Assembly: GCF_026343295.1 (NCBI RefSeq)
Contig: NZ_JAPELY010000004.1
Coordinates: 1 to 64,000 of the forward strand
DNA: 64,000 nucleotides
From: Streptomyces sp. NBC_00083
GTDB lineage: Bacteria > Actinomycetota > Actinomycetes > Streptomycetales > Streptomycetaceae
Direction: 5' to 3'
Shown here: positions 21,971 through 29,856 of the stretch, one piece after another
Position numbering within the stretch: position 1 is the stretch's first letter
Layout: the number at the start of each line of letters is the position of its first letter
Translations under genes and position numbers: made by a program
The notes under the pieces: generated by a model
Databases searched by the model: none
Told to the model about the DNA's origin: nothing
The model's input: only the letters and a program-made list of their open reading frames with translations

Positions 21971-22522
21971 TCACCCGTAGGTGTCGCCGGGCCCGGTGCT
22001 GCCCGGCGCCCGCAGCCGGCCGTAGCGCTGCGGGGGCCCGCCGGGGCCGAGCACCTTGATCAGCCGGACCGTGCCGTGCCCGAGGTCGGCGTTGATGCGG
22101 GCCACCAGCTGGGGTGCGAAGAGGCGCAGCTCGGTGGCCCACGCCGTCGAGTCGCACTGCACGGTCAGGACGGCGTCGGCCTGGTCGTACGACTTCGGCA
22201 CACAGTGGTTGGCCAGGTCCTCGCCGACGATCTGCGGCCAGCGGCCCATCACACCGCCCACCGCGGCGGGCGCCTCCCAGCCGCGCTCATTGATCAGCCG
22301 GTTGATCGCGGCGCCCAGCGGCAGCGGATCGCGCCCGTCCGCACGCGCACCCGAGCGCAGCCCGCCGCCCCTGCGGGCCTGCTTCTTCTGCTGCGCGGCG
22401 TCGCCCCGCGCCCTGGCCTGCTCCTTGGCGGCGCGCAGCGCGACCCGCGCGAGGTCCACGCCGGAGGACTCGGGAACCTTGGGCGCCGCTGCCGGCTCGC
22501 CCTGGCCGGAGGGATCGCTCAT
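21971..22522 (-). CDS. DUF721 (DciA-like) protein
   Basis: A 183-residue protein. Residues 1-80 are basic and low complexity. The conserved DUF721 domain follows: GAAINRLINERGWEAPAAVGGVMGRWPQIVGEDLANHCVPKS in pieces, then LTVQCDSTAWATELRLFAPQLVARIN. DUF721 includes DciA, which loads the replicative helicase in bacteria lacking DnaC/DnaI. A Streptomyces protein beside recF is a reasonable candidate for that role with the DnaB at the right end of the window, but this is inference. Its ATG overlaps the recF stop by 4 bases, so translation is coupled. Confidence 0.88.
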   Translation of the reverse strand: MSDPSGQGEPAAAPKVPESSGVDLARVALRAAKEQARARGDAAQQKKQARRGGGLRSGARADGRDPLPLGAAINRLINERGWEAPAAVGGVMGRWPQIVGEDLANHCVPKSYDQADAVLTVQCDSTAWATELRLFAPQLVARINADLGHGTVRLIKVLGPGGPPQRYGRLRAPGSTGPGDTYG

Positions 22523-23640
22523 GCCCGCGCCACCTCGCCCGCCGCGACCTCGTACCGGACGCCCGCCAGGATGCCCGGAACGTCGTCGTCCACCGCGGCC
22601 GTCACCAGGACCTGCTCGCCCGGCGCCACCAGTTCCGCCAGCCGCTCGCGGCGCCTGGCGTCCAGCTCGGCGAAGACGTCGTCGAGCACGAGCACCGGCT
22701 CGTTGCCCTCGGCCCGCAGCAGGTCGTACGAGGCCAGGCGCAGCGCGAGCGCGTACGACCAGGACTCGCCGTGGCTCGCGTACCCCTTCGCGGGCAGCTC
22801 GCCCAGGCGCAGCAGCAGGTCGTCGCGGTGCGGGCCCGCCAGCGTCACCCCGCGCTCGATCTCCTGCTTGCGCACCTCCGCGAACGCCTCGATGAGCTGC
22901 CCGTACAGCTCCTCGCGGGTGTGCCCGTCGCCGGGCGCGGACGGCTTGTACTCCAGGGCCAACGGGCCGCCGCCCGGGGCGAGTTGGTCGTACGCCTTGT
23001 CGGCGAGCGGCTGGAGGGCGGCGATCAGGTCGAGGCGCTGGGCGAGCAGCTCGGCGCCGGCCTGGGCCAGGTGCTGGTCCCACACGTCGAGCGTGGAGAG
23101 GTCCATGCCGCGGCCGCCGTGCCTGCGGGCCATCGCGGCGGACTTCAGGAGGGTGTTGCGCTGTTTGAGGACGCGGTCGTAGTCGGAGCGCACGGCCGCC
23201 ATCCGGGGGGAGCGGGCGGTGATCAGCTCGTCGAGGAAGCGGCGGCGCTCGCCCGGATCGCCCTTGACCAGGGCGAGGTCCTCCGGCGCGAACAGCACCG
23301 TACGGACGATCCCCAGCACATCGCGGGGTCTGACCTGCGACGACCTGTTGATACGGGCCCGGTTGGCGCGGCCCGGGTTCAGTTCGAGCTCGATCAGCTG
23401 GGAGCGCTCGCCCTGGGTGACGGCGGCCCGGATCACGGCGCGCTCGGCGCCCATGCGGACCAGCGGCGCGTCCGACGAGACCCGGTGGCTGCCGAGCGAG
23501 GCGAGGTAGCCGACGGCCTCGACCAGGTTGGTCTTGCCCTGGCCGTTGGCGCCCACGAAAGCGGTGACGCCCGGGTCGAGCGGAACCTCGACCCGGGCGT
23601 ACGAGCGGAAGTCGGCCAGCGAGAGATGGGTGACGTGCAT
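22519..23640 (-). CDS. recF: DNA replication and repair protein RecF
   Basis: A 373-residue SMC-like ATPase that helps load RecA at ssDNA gaps. Walker A is GANGQGKTNLVEA near residue 30. The signature SHGESWSYALALRLASYDLL and Walker B EPVLVLDDVFAELD are near residues 285-330. The length is standard. The gene lies downstream of gnd and dnaN and overlaps the DUF721 gene by 4 bases. Confidence 0.97.
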   Translation of the reverse strand: MHVTHLSLADFRSYARVEVPLDPGVTAFVGANGQGKTNLVEAVGYLASLGSHRVSSDAPLVRMGAERAVIRAAVTQGERSQLIELELNPGRANRARINRSSQVRPRDVLGIVRTVLFAPEDLALVKGDPGERRRFLDELITARSPRMAAVRSDYDRVLKQRNTLLKSAAMARRHGGRGMDLSTLDVWDQHLAQAGAELLAQRLDLIAALQPLADKAYDQLAPGGGPLALEYKPSAPGDGHTREELYGQLIEAFAEVRKQEIERGVTLAGPHRDDLLLRLGELPAKGYASHGESWSYALALRLASYDLLRAEGNEPVLVLDDVFAELDARRRERLAELVAPGEQVLVTAAVDDDVPGILAGVRYEVAAGEVARA

Positions 23641-23682
23641 GGTGTCGCCGACCTCCCCCGGCTTACCTACTGCTCGGTACGG

Positions 23683-24558
23683 CTACTTGGACTCGACCGC
23701 GTGGCCGCCGAACTGGTTGCGCAGCGCGGCGATCATCTTCATCTGCGGGGAGTCGTCCTGACGGGACGCGAAGCGGGCGAAGAGGGACGCGGTGATCGCG
23801 GGGAGCGGCACGGCGTTGTCGATGGCGGCCTCCACCGTCCACCGGCCCTCGCCGGAGTCCTGCGCGAAGCCCTTGAGCTTGTCGAGGTGCTCGTCGTCGT
23901 CCAGGGCGTTGACCGCGAGGTCGAGCAGCCAGGAACGGATGACCGTGCCCTCCTGCCAGCTGCGGAACACCTCGCGGACGTCGGTGACCGAGTCGACCTT
24001 CTCCAGGAGCTCCCAGCCCTCGGCGTAGGCCTGCATCATGGCGTACTCGATGCCGTTGTGGACCATCTTCGAGAAGTGGCCGGAGCCGACCTTGCCGGCG
24101 TGCACCGCGCCGAACTCGCCCTCGGGCTTGAGCGCGTCGAAGATCGGCTGGACCTTCGCGACGTTCTCGGCGGTGCCGCCGTACATCAGCGCGTAGCCGT
24201 TCTCCAGGCCCCAGACGCCGCCGGAGACGCCGCAGTCGACGAAGCCGATGTCCTTGATGCCCAGCTCGACGGCGTGCTTCTCGTCATCCGTCCAGCGGGA
24301 GTTTCCGCCGTCGACGACGACGTCACCGGGCGACAGGAGCTCGGCGAGTTCGTCGATGGTGGACTGCGTCGCCGCGCCCGCCGGAACCATCACCCACACG
24401 ACGCGCGGGCCCTTGAGAGTGTCCACAAGCTCCTTGAGGCTGTGGACATCGGCGACGTCCGCGTTGCGGTCGTAACCGATGACGGTGTGCCCTGCGCGGC
24501 GGATGCGCTCGCGCATGTTGCCGCCCATTTTGCCGAGGCCGACGAGACCGAGCTCCAT
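23683..24558 (-). CDS. gnd: 6-phosphogluconate dehydrogenase, decarboxylating (short form)
   Basis: A 291-residue enzyme that oxidises 6-phosphogluconate to ribulose 5-phosphate and CO2. The N-terminal Rossmann motif is LGLVGLGKMGGNM, followed by GYDRN, VVDGGNSRWTDD, DCGVSGGVWGLENGYALMYGG and the catalytic-lysine region GSGHFSKMVHNGIEYAMMQ. At about 290 residues it belongs to the short class, often NAD-dependent, rather than the 470-residue class. The ATG at 24558 has AAAGGA upstream. Its place between dnaN and recF is a Streptomyces trait. Confidence 0.95.
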   Translation of the reverse strand: MELGLVGLGKMGGNMRERIRRAGHTVIGYDRNADVADVHSLKELVDTLKGPRVVWVMVPAGAATQSTIDELAELLSPGDVVVDGGNSRWTDDEKHAVELGIKDIGFVDCGVSGGVWGLENGYALMYGGTAENVAKVQPIFDALKPEGEFGAVHAGKVGSGHFSKMVHNGIEYAMMQAYAEGWELLEKVDSVTDVREVFRSWQEGTVIRSWLLDLAVNALDDDEHLDKLKGFAQDSGEGRWTVEAAIDNAVPLPAITASLFARFASRQDDSPQMKMIAALRNQFGGHAVESK

Positions 24559-24647
24559 CACAGAATCCTTTGACGTTGAGGCGTTCGTACCCGCGTCCGA
24601 GCCTACGCCGGAGCCCTTGTACACACCTGCGGGGTCAGCCGCTCAGA

Positions 24648-24675
24648 CGTACGTCCCGAGTGCCCGGGACGTACG
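24648..24675 (-). terminator. Hairpin downstream of dnaN
   Basis: A perfect 11-base inverted repeat (CGTACGTCCCG) with a 6-base loop just after the dnaN stop on the minus strand. It would separate dnaN from gnd, at least partly. Confidence 0.65.
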
Positions 24676-24687
24676 CCCTCAAGCCGC

Positions 24688-25818
24688 TCAGCCGGACAGG
24701 CGCACCGGCATGATCAGGTACTTGTACGCGTCGTCCGCCTCGGCGTCCTGCGCGGGCTTGCCGCTGAGCAGCGCCGGCTTGGTCGAGGTGGTGAAGGCGA
24801 GCTGGGCGACGGGCGAGTCGATCGCGCTCAGGCCGTCGAGCAGGAAGGTCGGGTTGAAGGCGATCGAGATGTCGTCGCCCTCCAGGTTGGCGTCGACCCT
24901 TTCCACAGCCTGTGCGTCGTCGCTGGAGCCGGCCTCCAGGATGAGCACGCCCTGCTCGAAGCTGAGCCGGACGGGCGTGTTGCGCTCGGCCACCAGGGAG
25001 ACGCGCTTGACGGCCTCGACGAACGGGGCGGTCTCGATCACCGCGACCGAGTTGAACTCGGTCGGGAAGAGGGTGCGGTACTTCGGCAGGTCGCCTTCGA
25101 GCAGACGGGTGGTGGTGCGCCGCCCCGCGCCCTCGAAGCCGATCAGGCCCTCACCGGCGCCGGAGCCCGAGAGCGCCAGGGTGACCGTGTCGCCGCTCGT
25201 GAGCGCCTTGGCGGTGTCCAGGAGCGTCTTGGCGGGGACCAGGGCGACCGCGGAGGCGTCCGGGTTCTCCGGCTTCCACAGGAACTCGCGGACCGCGAAG
25301 CGGTAGCGGTCGGTGGAGGCCAGGGTGACGGTGTCGCCCTCGATCTCGATGCGCACACCGGTCAGGACGGGCAGGGTGTCGTCGCGGCCGGCCGCGATGG
25401 CGACCTGGGACGCGGCCGAGGCGAAGACCTCACCGGGAACGGTGCCGGTGGCGGTCGGCATCTGCGGCAGCGCCGGGTACTCCTCCACGGGAAGGGTGTG
25501 GAGGGTGAAGCGGGAAGAGCCGCAGACCACGGTCGCCCGTACACCGTCTGTGGAAATCTCCACCGGCCGGTTGGGCAGGGCGCGGCAGATGTCGGCGAGC
25601 AGGCGGCCGGAGACGAGCACCGTGCCGTCCTCGTCGACCTCCGCGTCGACCGAGACCCGTGCCGAGACCTCGTAGTCGAAGCTGGAGAAGCTGAGCGCGC
25701 CGTCCTCCGCCTTCAGAAGAAGGCCCGCGAGTACGGGCGCGGGCGGACGGGCCGGGAGGCTGCGGGCCACCCAGGCCACCGCCTCCGCGAGTACATCGCG
25801 CTCCACCCGGATCTTCAC
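24688..25818 (-). CDS. dnaN: DNA polymerase III beta sliding clamp
   Basis: A 376-residue ring-clamp subunit with three tandem clamp folds and the conserved C-terminus YLIMPVRLSG (the M-P-x-R pattern near the partner-binding pocket). It starts at GTG 25818 with AGGAGG upstream (VKIRVERDVLAEAVAWVAR). The length equals the family norm in Streptomyces. It is transcribed away from oriC, whose DnaA boxes start about 150 bases upstream. Confidence 0.97.
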   Translation of the reverse strand: MKIRVERDVLAEAVAWVARSLPARPPAPVLAGLLLKAEDGALSFSSFDYEVSARVSVDAEVDEDGTVLVSGRLLADICRALPNRPVEISTDGVRATVVCGSSRFTLHTLPVEEYPALPQMPTATGTVPGEVFASAASQVAIAAGRDDTLPVLTGVRIEIEGDTVTLASTDRYRFAVREFLWKPENPDASAVALVPAKTLLDTAKALTSGDTVTLALSGSGAGEGLIGFEGAGRRTTTRLLEGDLPKYRTLFPTEFNSVAVIETAPFVEAVKRVSLVAERNTPVRLSFEQGVLILEAGSSDDAQAVERVDANLEGDDISIAFNPTFLLDGLSAIDSPVAQLAFTTSTKPALLSGKPAQDAEADDAYKYLIMPVRLSG

Positions 25819-26014
25819 CGGAACCGCCTCCTGCTGTTGCTGGCTCGCCCTGCTGGCTTTCGTCGTCGGCTGTATCGCCGGGGACCAGTCTGACGTACGC
25901 CGCTGACAGTCGGTGCGCGTCGGGGTCAAGTCGCGTCGAGGCGCGGCGGGAGCTCCGGCGGCCAGTTGTGCACAGGCCCCACTTCGAAGCGGATTCCCAG
26001 CTAACTCTAAGTGG

Positions 26015-26030
26015 GAGTAGTAGTAGGGCC
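26015..26030 (+). other. DnaA-trio and GC cluster in oriC (putative unwinding element)
   Basis: GAGTAGTAGTAG (26015-26026) followed by a GGCC cluster and then two abutting DnaA boxes (26031-26048). Boxes, GC cluster and TAG trinucleotides in this order form the basal unwinding layout described for other bacteria, where DnaA leaves the boxes and binds the trinucleotides as single strand. The AT-richer CTAACTCTAA lies just beyond. Confidence 0.65.
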
Positions 26031-26575
26031 TGTGGAAACCGTGGATAACCCCGTTTTCGCAGGTCACCCGCAGTTTTTTGTCCACCGGCCCTGTGGGTGG
26101 AACCCGTGGACAACTCGGGGTTTCTGTGGACGCCCGAAAGTTCTGCACACCCCATGCACAGAAGAGGGGCGGTTCTCCCCAGCCCTGTCCCCAGCTTTAC
26201 CCCGGTTCCCCACAGGCCAACCTGCCCCCTTGGTGTGACGGCTTTCACTCGGTCCGGTGATCGGGGGTGTTGCGTTGCCGAACAGTGGACAGGGCTGTGG
26301 AGAAGCTGGGGACAACGGATCAAGAGCTGTGGGCCGCCGGTGGACAACTCTTCCCACAGGCTGTGGACAGAGGATTCGTCCACAAGCTGTGGAGTAGCGA
26401 TGCCCACAAATCCACAGGCTGTTGACCTGGGGTGATGGAGTATCAGCCGCCGCGCCTGTGGACGCAATCTGGACAACTTCGCGGTCCCCAGGGTGTGGAC
26501 GGCCAGAAACCCCCAGATCTGTGGAGAACCCCCTCTGACCAGCCGGTATTCGAACACCGCGACGCGCCTGGGACT

Positions 26576-26727
26576 CGTACACACGCTTCCTCCGGGGCCG
26601 TACACACGCTTCCCGGGGCTCCATGAGCGCGTTTTCGAGGGCTCGGGGAGGGCCCGGGGAGGGTCCGGAAGGGCTTCGGGGATGCCCGAGGAAGGCTCCT
26701 GGAACACCTGAGGAAGGCTCCTGGAAC
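26576..26727. repeat. Direct repeats between the DnaA boxes and dnaA
   Basis: Two 15-base copies of CGTACACACGCTTCC (26576-26590 and 26599-26613). Two 18-base copies of GAGGAAGGCTCCTGGAAC (26688-26705 and 26710-26727). Purine-rich GGGGAGGG-type units lie between them. The role is unknown; they are outside the box clusters. Confidence 0.7.
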
Positions 26728-26730
26728 GAC

Positions 26731-26767
26731 TGAGGGCGCCCGGAGAATCGATCTCCGGGCGCCCTCA
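26731..26767 (-). terminator. Terminator downstream of dnaA
   Basis: A perfect 16-base inverted repeat (TGAGGGCGCCCGGAGA) with a 5-base loop, 21 bases past the dnaA stop. It shields oriC from dnaA transcription. Confidence 0.8.
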
Positions 26768-26788
26768 GCCGGCGTGGTGCCGGCCGGC

Positions 26789-28612
26789 TCAGCCGTTCTT
26801 GATGCGGTTGGTGAGCTCGGTGACCTGGTTGTAGATGGAGCGCCGCTCCGCCATCAGTGCGCGGATCTTGCGGTCGGCGTGCATCACCGTCGTGTGGTCG
26901 CGGCCGCCGAACTGGGCCCCGATCTTGGGCAGCGACAGGTCGGTGAGCTCGCGGCACAGGTACATGGCGATCTGGCGGGCCGTCACCAGGACCCGGCTGC
27001 GCGAGGAGCCGCAGAGGTCCTCCACCGTCAGACCGAAGTAGTCGGCGGTCGCGGCCATGATGGCGCTCGCGGTGATCTCCGGCGCCGCGTCCTCGCCACC
27101 GGGGATCAGGTCCTTCAGGACGATCTCGGTGAGCCCGAGGTCCACCGGCTGCCGGTTGAGGGAGGCGAACGCGGTGACGCGGATCAGCGCGCCCTCCAGC
27201 TCACGGATGTTCCGCGAGATCCGGGACGCGATGAACTCCAGCACCTCCGGCGGGGCGTTGAGCTGCTCCTGCACCGCCTTCTTGCGGAGGATCGCGATGC
27301 GCGTCTCCAGCTCGGGCGGCTGCACATCGGTGGTCAGACCCCACTCGAAGCGGTTGCGCAGCCGGTCCTCCAGGGTCATCAGCTGCTTGGGCGGCCGGTC
27401 CGAGGAGAGCACGATCTGCTTGTTGGCGTTGTGGAGCGTGTTGAAGGTGTGGAAGAACTCCTCCTGCGTCGACTCCTTGCTCGCCAGGAACTGGATGTCG
27501 TCCACCAGGAGGATGTCGACATCGCGGTACCGCTTGCGGAAGGTGTCGCCCTTGCCGTCGCGGATCGAGTTGATGAACTCGTTGGTGAACTCCTCCGAGC
27601 TCACGTACCGCACCCGGGTGCCGGGGTACAGGCTGCGCGCGTAGTGGCCGATCGCGTGCAGGAGGTGTGTCTTGCCGAGGCCCGACTCCCCATAGATGAA
27701 GAGGGGGTTGTAGGCCTTGGCCGGCGCCTCGGCGACCGCGACGGCCGCGGCGTGCGCGAACCGGTTCGACGAGCCGATGACGAAGGTGTCGAAGAGGTAC
27801 TTGGGGTTCAGCCGCGCCTGCGGCTCGCCGGGGCCGCCCTGTGCGGACGCGCCGCCGGACGGTGAGGGCGCGAGGTGGCCGGAGCCGCCGCGCTGCGCGG
27901 GCTGCCCGTCGGGAAGCTCCCGCCGCTCGGGCCGCTGATCGTGGCGCTGCTGCTCGTACGAGGGCGGCTTGGGCTGGTCGTACTGGCTCCGGCCCTGGTC
28001 GTACTGACCGCGGTCCTGGTCGTACGGTCCGCGCTCGGGCGGCTGGGGGGAGCGGTAGTCGCGCTGGGGCTGCTGCGGGCGGCCGGCGCCGTACGGCTCG
28101 CGCCACTGCTCGCCCGGCGCGTCGCGGTCCTGGAAGCCGCCGAGCCGCGGCTGCTGCCAGAGGTCTTCCTGAGCGCGCGGCCAGGCGCCCGGCTCGGAAC
28201 GCTGCTGGTACTCGCCGGGGTAGGCGGGGCGCGCGGTGGGCAGGCCGTCGTCGGCGGGGCGGCCGTAGGGGTCGTCCTGGTAGCGCGGCTGCTGCTGTTG
28301 CGGCGCGGGCTGCTGCGGGGCGGGCGGCGCGGGCTCGCCCACCGAGTCGTCGACGGTGATCGCGATCCGGATGGTGCGGCCGCACTCGCGGCTGAGGGTC
28401 TCGCTGATCAGCGGGGCGAGCCGGCCCTCCAGGACGCGCTTGCCCCATTCATTGGGGACGGCGAGCAGTGCGGTGTCGGCGACCAGGGCGAGCGGCTGGC
28501 AGCGCTCGATCCACTGCTTGTCCTTGGGCTCGATGCCCTGCTGCCCCTCTCCGAGGAGATGCTCCAGCACTCGTGGCCACACTGCGGCAAGATCGGCAGG
28601 TACGTCAGCCAC
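26789..28612 (-). CDS. dnaA: Chromosomal replication initiator protein DnaA
   Basis: A 607-residue initiator. Domain I (residues 1-95) begins VADVPADLAAVWPRVLEHLL. Domain II is unusually long, about 170 residues rich in Gln, Arg, Pro and Tyr (YDQDRGQYDQGRSQYDQ), as known in Streptomyces. Domain III is AAA+ with Walker A GESGLGKTHLLHA and Walker B DILLVDDIQFLA. Domain IV contains the box-reading GRDHTTVMHADRKI. The GTG at 28612 follows GAGAG. A perfect DnaA box lies about 140 bases upstream of the start codon, which fits autoregulation. The gene is divergent from rpmH. Confidence 0.98.
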   Translation of the reverse strand: MADVPADLAAVWPRVLEHLLGEGQQGIEPKDKQWIERCQPLALVADTALLAVPNEWGKRVLEGRLAPLISETLSRECGRTIRIAITVDDSVGEPAPPAPQQPAPQQQQPRYQDDPYGRPADDGLPTARPAYPGEYQQRSEPGAWPRAQEDLWQQPRLGGFQDRDAPGEQWREPYGAGRPQQPQRDYRSPQPPERGPYDQDRGQYDQGRSQYDQPKPPSYEQQRHDQRPERRELPDGQPAQRGGSGHLAPSPSGGASAQGGPGEPQARLNPKYLFDTFVIGSSNRFAHAAAVAVAEAPAKAYNPLFIYGESGLGKTHLLHAIGHYARSLYPGTRVRYVSSEEFTNEFINSIRDGKGDTFRKRYRDVDILLVDDIQFLASKESTQEEFFHTFNTLHNANKQIVLSSDRPPKQLMTLEDRLRNRFEWGLTTDVQPPELETRIAILRKKAVQEQLNAPPEVLEFIASRISRNIRELEGALIRVTAFASLNRQPVDLGLTEIVLKDLIPGGEDAAPEITASAIMAATADYFGLTVEDLCGSSRSRVLVTARQIAMYLCRELTDLSLPKIGAQFGGRDHTTVMHADRKIRALMAERRSIYNQVTELTNRIKNG

Positions 28613-28993
28613 AGGGCACGCTCTCTCGCAGGTCCCACGAATGTGTGGTTCTCGGGACGGTATGGGATGGCATAGACAGACAGGCGAGGACAGATGGGGA
28701 GAAGACTCGGAGTTCAGCCACGGTAGTCGGGCCCACTGACGTGGTTCAAGTTGTTGTCCACAGCCTGTGCATACCGCGGGCCGGTGAGGAGCCGGTTTGA
28801 CCGGATGGCGTAGCCGCGCGTACCGTACCCAGGTCGAGTTGTCGATGGCTGCTGCCGCCTGCCTCCGATGGGCAAAGATCACGATCTGTGGTCGTGAAGC
28901 GGTGCACACGGGCGTATACGCGAGCTACTCGTGGGCGCACGGTGACAGCCAGGCGATGTCCCGCCGCCAACGAATCATTTCTGGAGCCCCCGA
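28613..28993. promoter_or_regulatory. Divergent dnaA-rpmH control region
   Basis: 381 bases between the starts of dnaA and rpmH. It holds the promoters of both genes and one perfect DnaA box at 28754-28762. No promoter hexamers could be assigned with confidence. Confidence 0.6.
28754..28762 (+). promoter_or_regulatory. DnaA box in the dnaA promoter region
   Basis: TTGTCCACA, a perfect match to the Streptomyces consensus, isolated from oriC. A box here fits DnaA control of its own gene. Confidence 0.75.
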
Positions 28994-29131
28994 GTGAGCA
29001 AGCGCACCTTCCAGCCGAACAACCGTCGCCGCGCCAAGACCCACGGCTTCCGCCTGCGGATGCGTACCCGTGCCGGCCGCGCGATTCTCGCGAACCGCCG
29101 TGGCAAGGGTCGCGCAAGCCTGTCCGCGTAA
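28994..29131 (+). CDS. rpmH: Ribosomal protein bL34
   Basis: A 45-residue, highly basic protein with the L34 sequence SKRTFQPNNRRRAKTHGFR and RILANRRGKGR-like end. The GTG at 28994 has GGAG upstream. It is the first gene of the rpmH-rnpA-yidD-yidC block and is divergent from dnaA. Confidence 0.97.
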   Translation: MSKRTFQPNNRRRAKTHGFRLRMRTRAGRAILANRRGKGRASLSA

Positions 29132-29149
29132 TAGCTAACAGGTCATGAC

Positions 29150-29521
29150 GTGCTGCCTACCGAGAATCGGCTGAGGCGGCGCGAGGACTTCGCGACCGCG
29201 GTTCGCCGAGGACGCCGGGCCGGTCGCCCGCTCCTCGTCGTCCATCTACGCAGCGGTACAACGGACCCGCACGCGCCTGGGGAGAGCGCTCCCCTGACGC
29301 GTGCGGGTTTCGTTGTCAGCAAGGCCGTCGGCGTGGCCGTCGTCCGCAATCTGGTGAAGCGCAGGCTCCGCCATCTCATGCGCGAACGACTCTCCCAGTT
29401 GCCCGCCGGTAGCCTGGTGGTCGTACGGGCATTGCCCGGTGCGGGCGATGCCGACCATGCACAGCTGGCCCGAGACCTGGACGCCGCCCTCGCGCGGCTG
29501 CTGGGAGGGGGCGCGCGATGA
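29150..29521 (+). CDS. rnpA: Ribonuclease P protein component
   Basis: A 123-residue basic protein that helps the RNase P RNA mature tRNA 5' ends. The N-terminal LPTENRLRRREDFATAVRRG and the RNA-binding motif VVRNLVKRRLRHLMRE are diagnostic. The GTG start is 18 bases after rpmH. Its stop overlaps the yidD start (ATGA). Confidence 0.95.
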   Translation: MLPTENRLRRREDFATAVRRGRRAGRPLLVVHLRSGTTDPHAPGESAPLTRAGFVVSKAVGVAVVRNLVKRRLRHLMRERLSQLPAGSLVVVRALPGAGDADHAQLARDLDAALARLLGGGAR

Positions 29522-29853
29522 AGTACCCGCTGCTGGCCCTGATCAAGCTGTACCAGTGGACGATCAGCCCACTTCTTGGGCCCGTCTGCCGGTACTACCC
29601 GTCGTGTTCCCACTATGGATATACGGCGATCGACCGGCACGGTGCCGTCAAAGGCACAGCCCTGACCGCCTGGCGCATTCTGCGGTGCAACCCGTGGTCG
29701 CCGGGCGGTGTGGACTACGTACCGGAGCGCAAGCGACCTCGATGGCATGAGGCGCTGCGCGCTGCCTGGCGCGGCGACAAGGGCGGGCAGTCCGCCGCTG
29801 AGACCGAGACAAGCCCGGCCGCAGAGACCCCGCCCAAAGCTCAAGGAGCCTGA
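29518..29853 (+). CDS. yidD: Membrane protein insertion efficiency factor YidD
   Basis: A 111-residue protein. The core IKLYQWTISPLLGPVCRYYPSCSHYGYTAI, with the cysteines of CRYYPSCS and the later LRCNPWSPGGVDYVP, is the YidD signature. It acts at the inner face of the membrane with YidC. A 35-residue Ala/Glu/Pro tail is added to the usual 75 residues. Start and rnpA stop overlap by 4 bases. Confidence 0.95.
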   Translation: MKYPLLALIKLYQWTISPLLGPVCRYYPSCSHYGYTAIDRHGAVKGTALTAWRILRCNPWSPGGVDYVPERKRPRWHEALRAAWRGDKGGQSAAETETSPAAETPPKAQGA

Positions 29854-29856
29854 TTA

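Larger units (their letters stand above)
25950..26730. other. oriC: Chromosomal replication origin oriC
   Basis: The dnaN-dnaA intergenic region carries at least 15 matches to the TTGTCCACA-type DnaA box. Examples, in either orientation: 25966-25974, 26031-26039, 26040-26048, 26078-26086, 26105-26113, 26125-26133, 26284-26292, 26296-26304, 26339-26347, 26362-26370, 26376-26384, 26388-26396, 26408-26416, 26457-26465, 26468-26476, 26494-26502 and 26520-26528. They form two groups (25,966-26,133 and 26,284-26,528) around a 150-base gap. The order dnaN-oriC-dnaA and the many weak boxes are typical of Streptomyces, where the origin replicates a linear chromosome in both directions. Confidence 0.95.

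Noticed and set aside
26011..26707. Reading frames of 60-420 codons within oriC
   Set aside because: They overlap DnaA boxes and repeats and have no ribosome site or domain.
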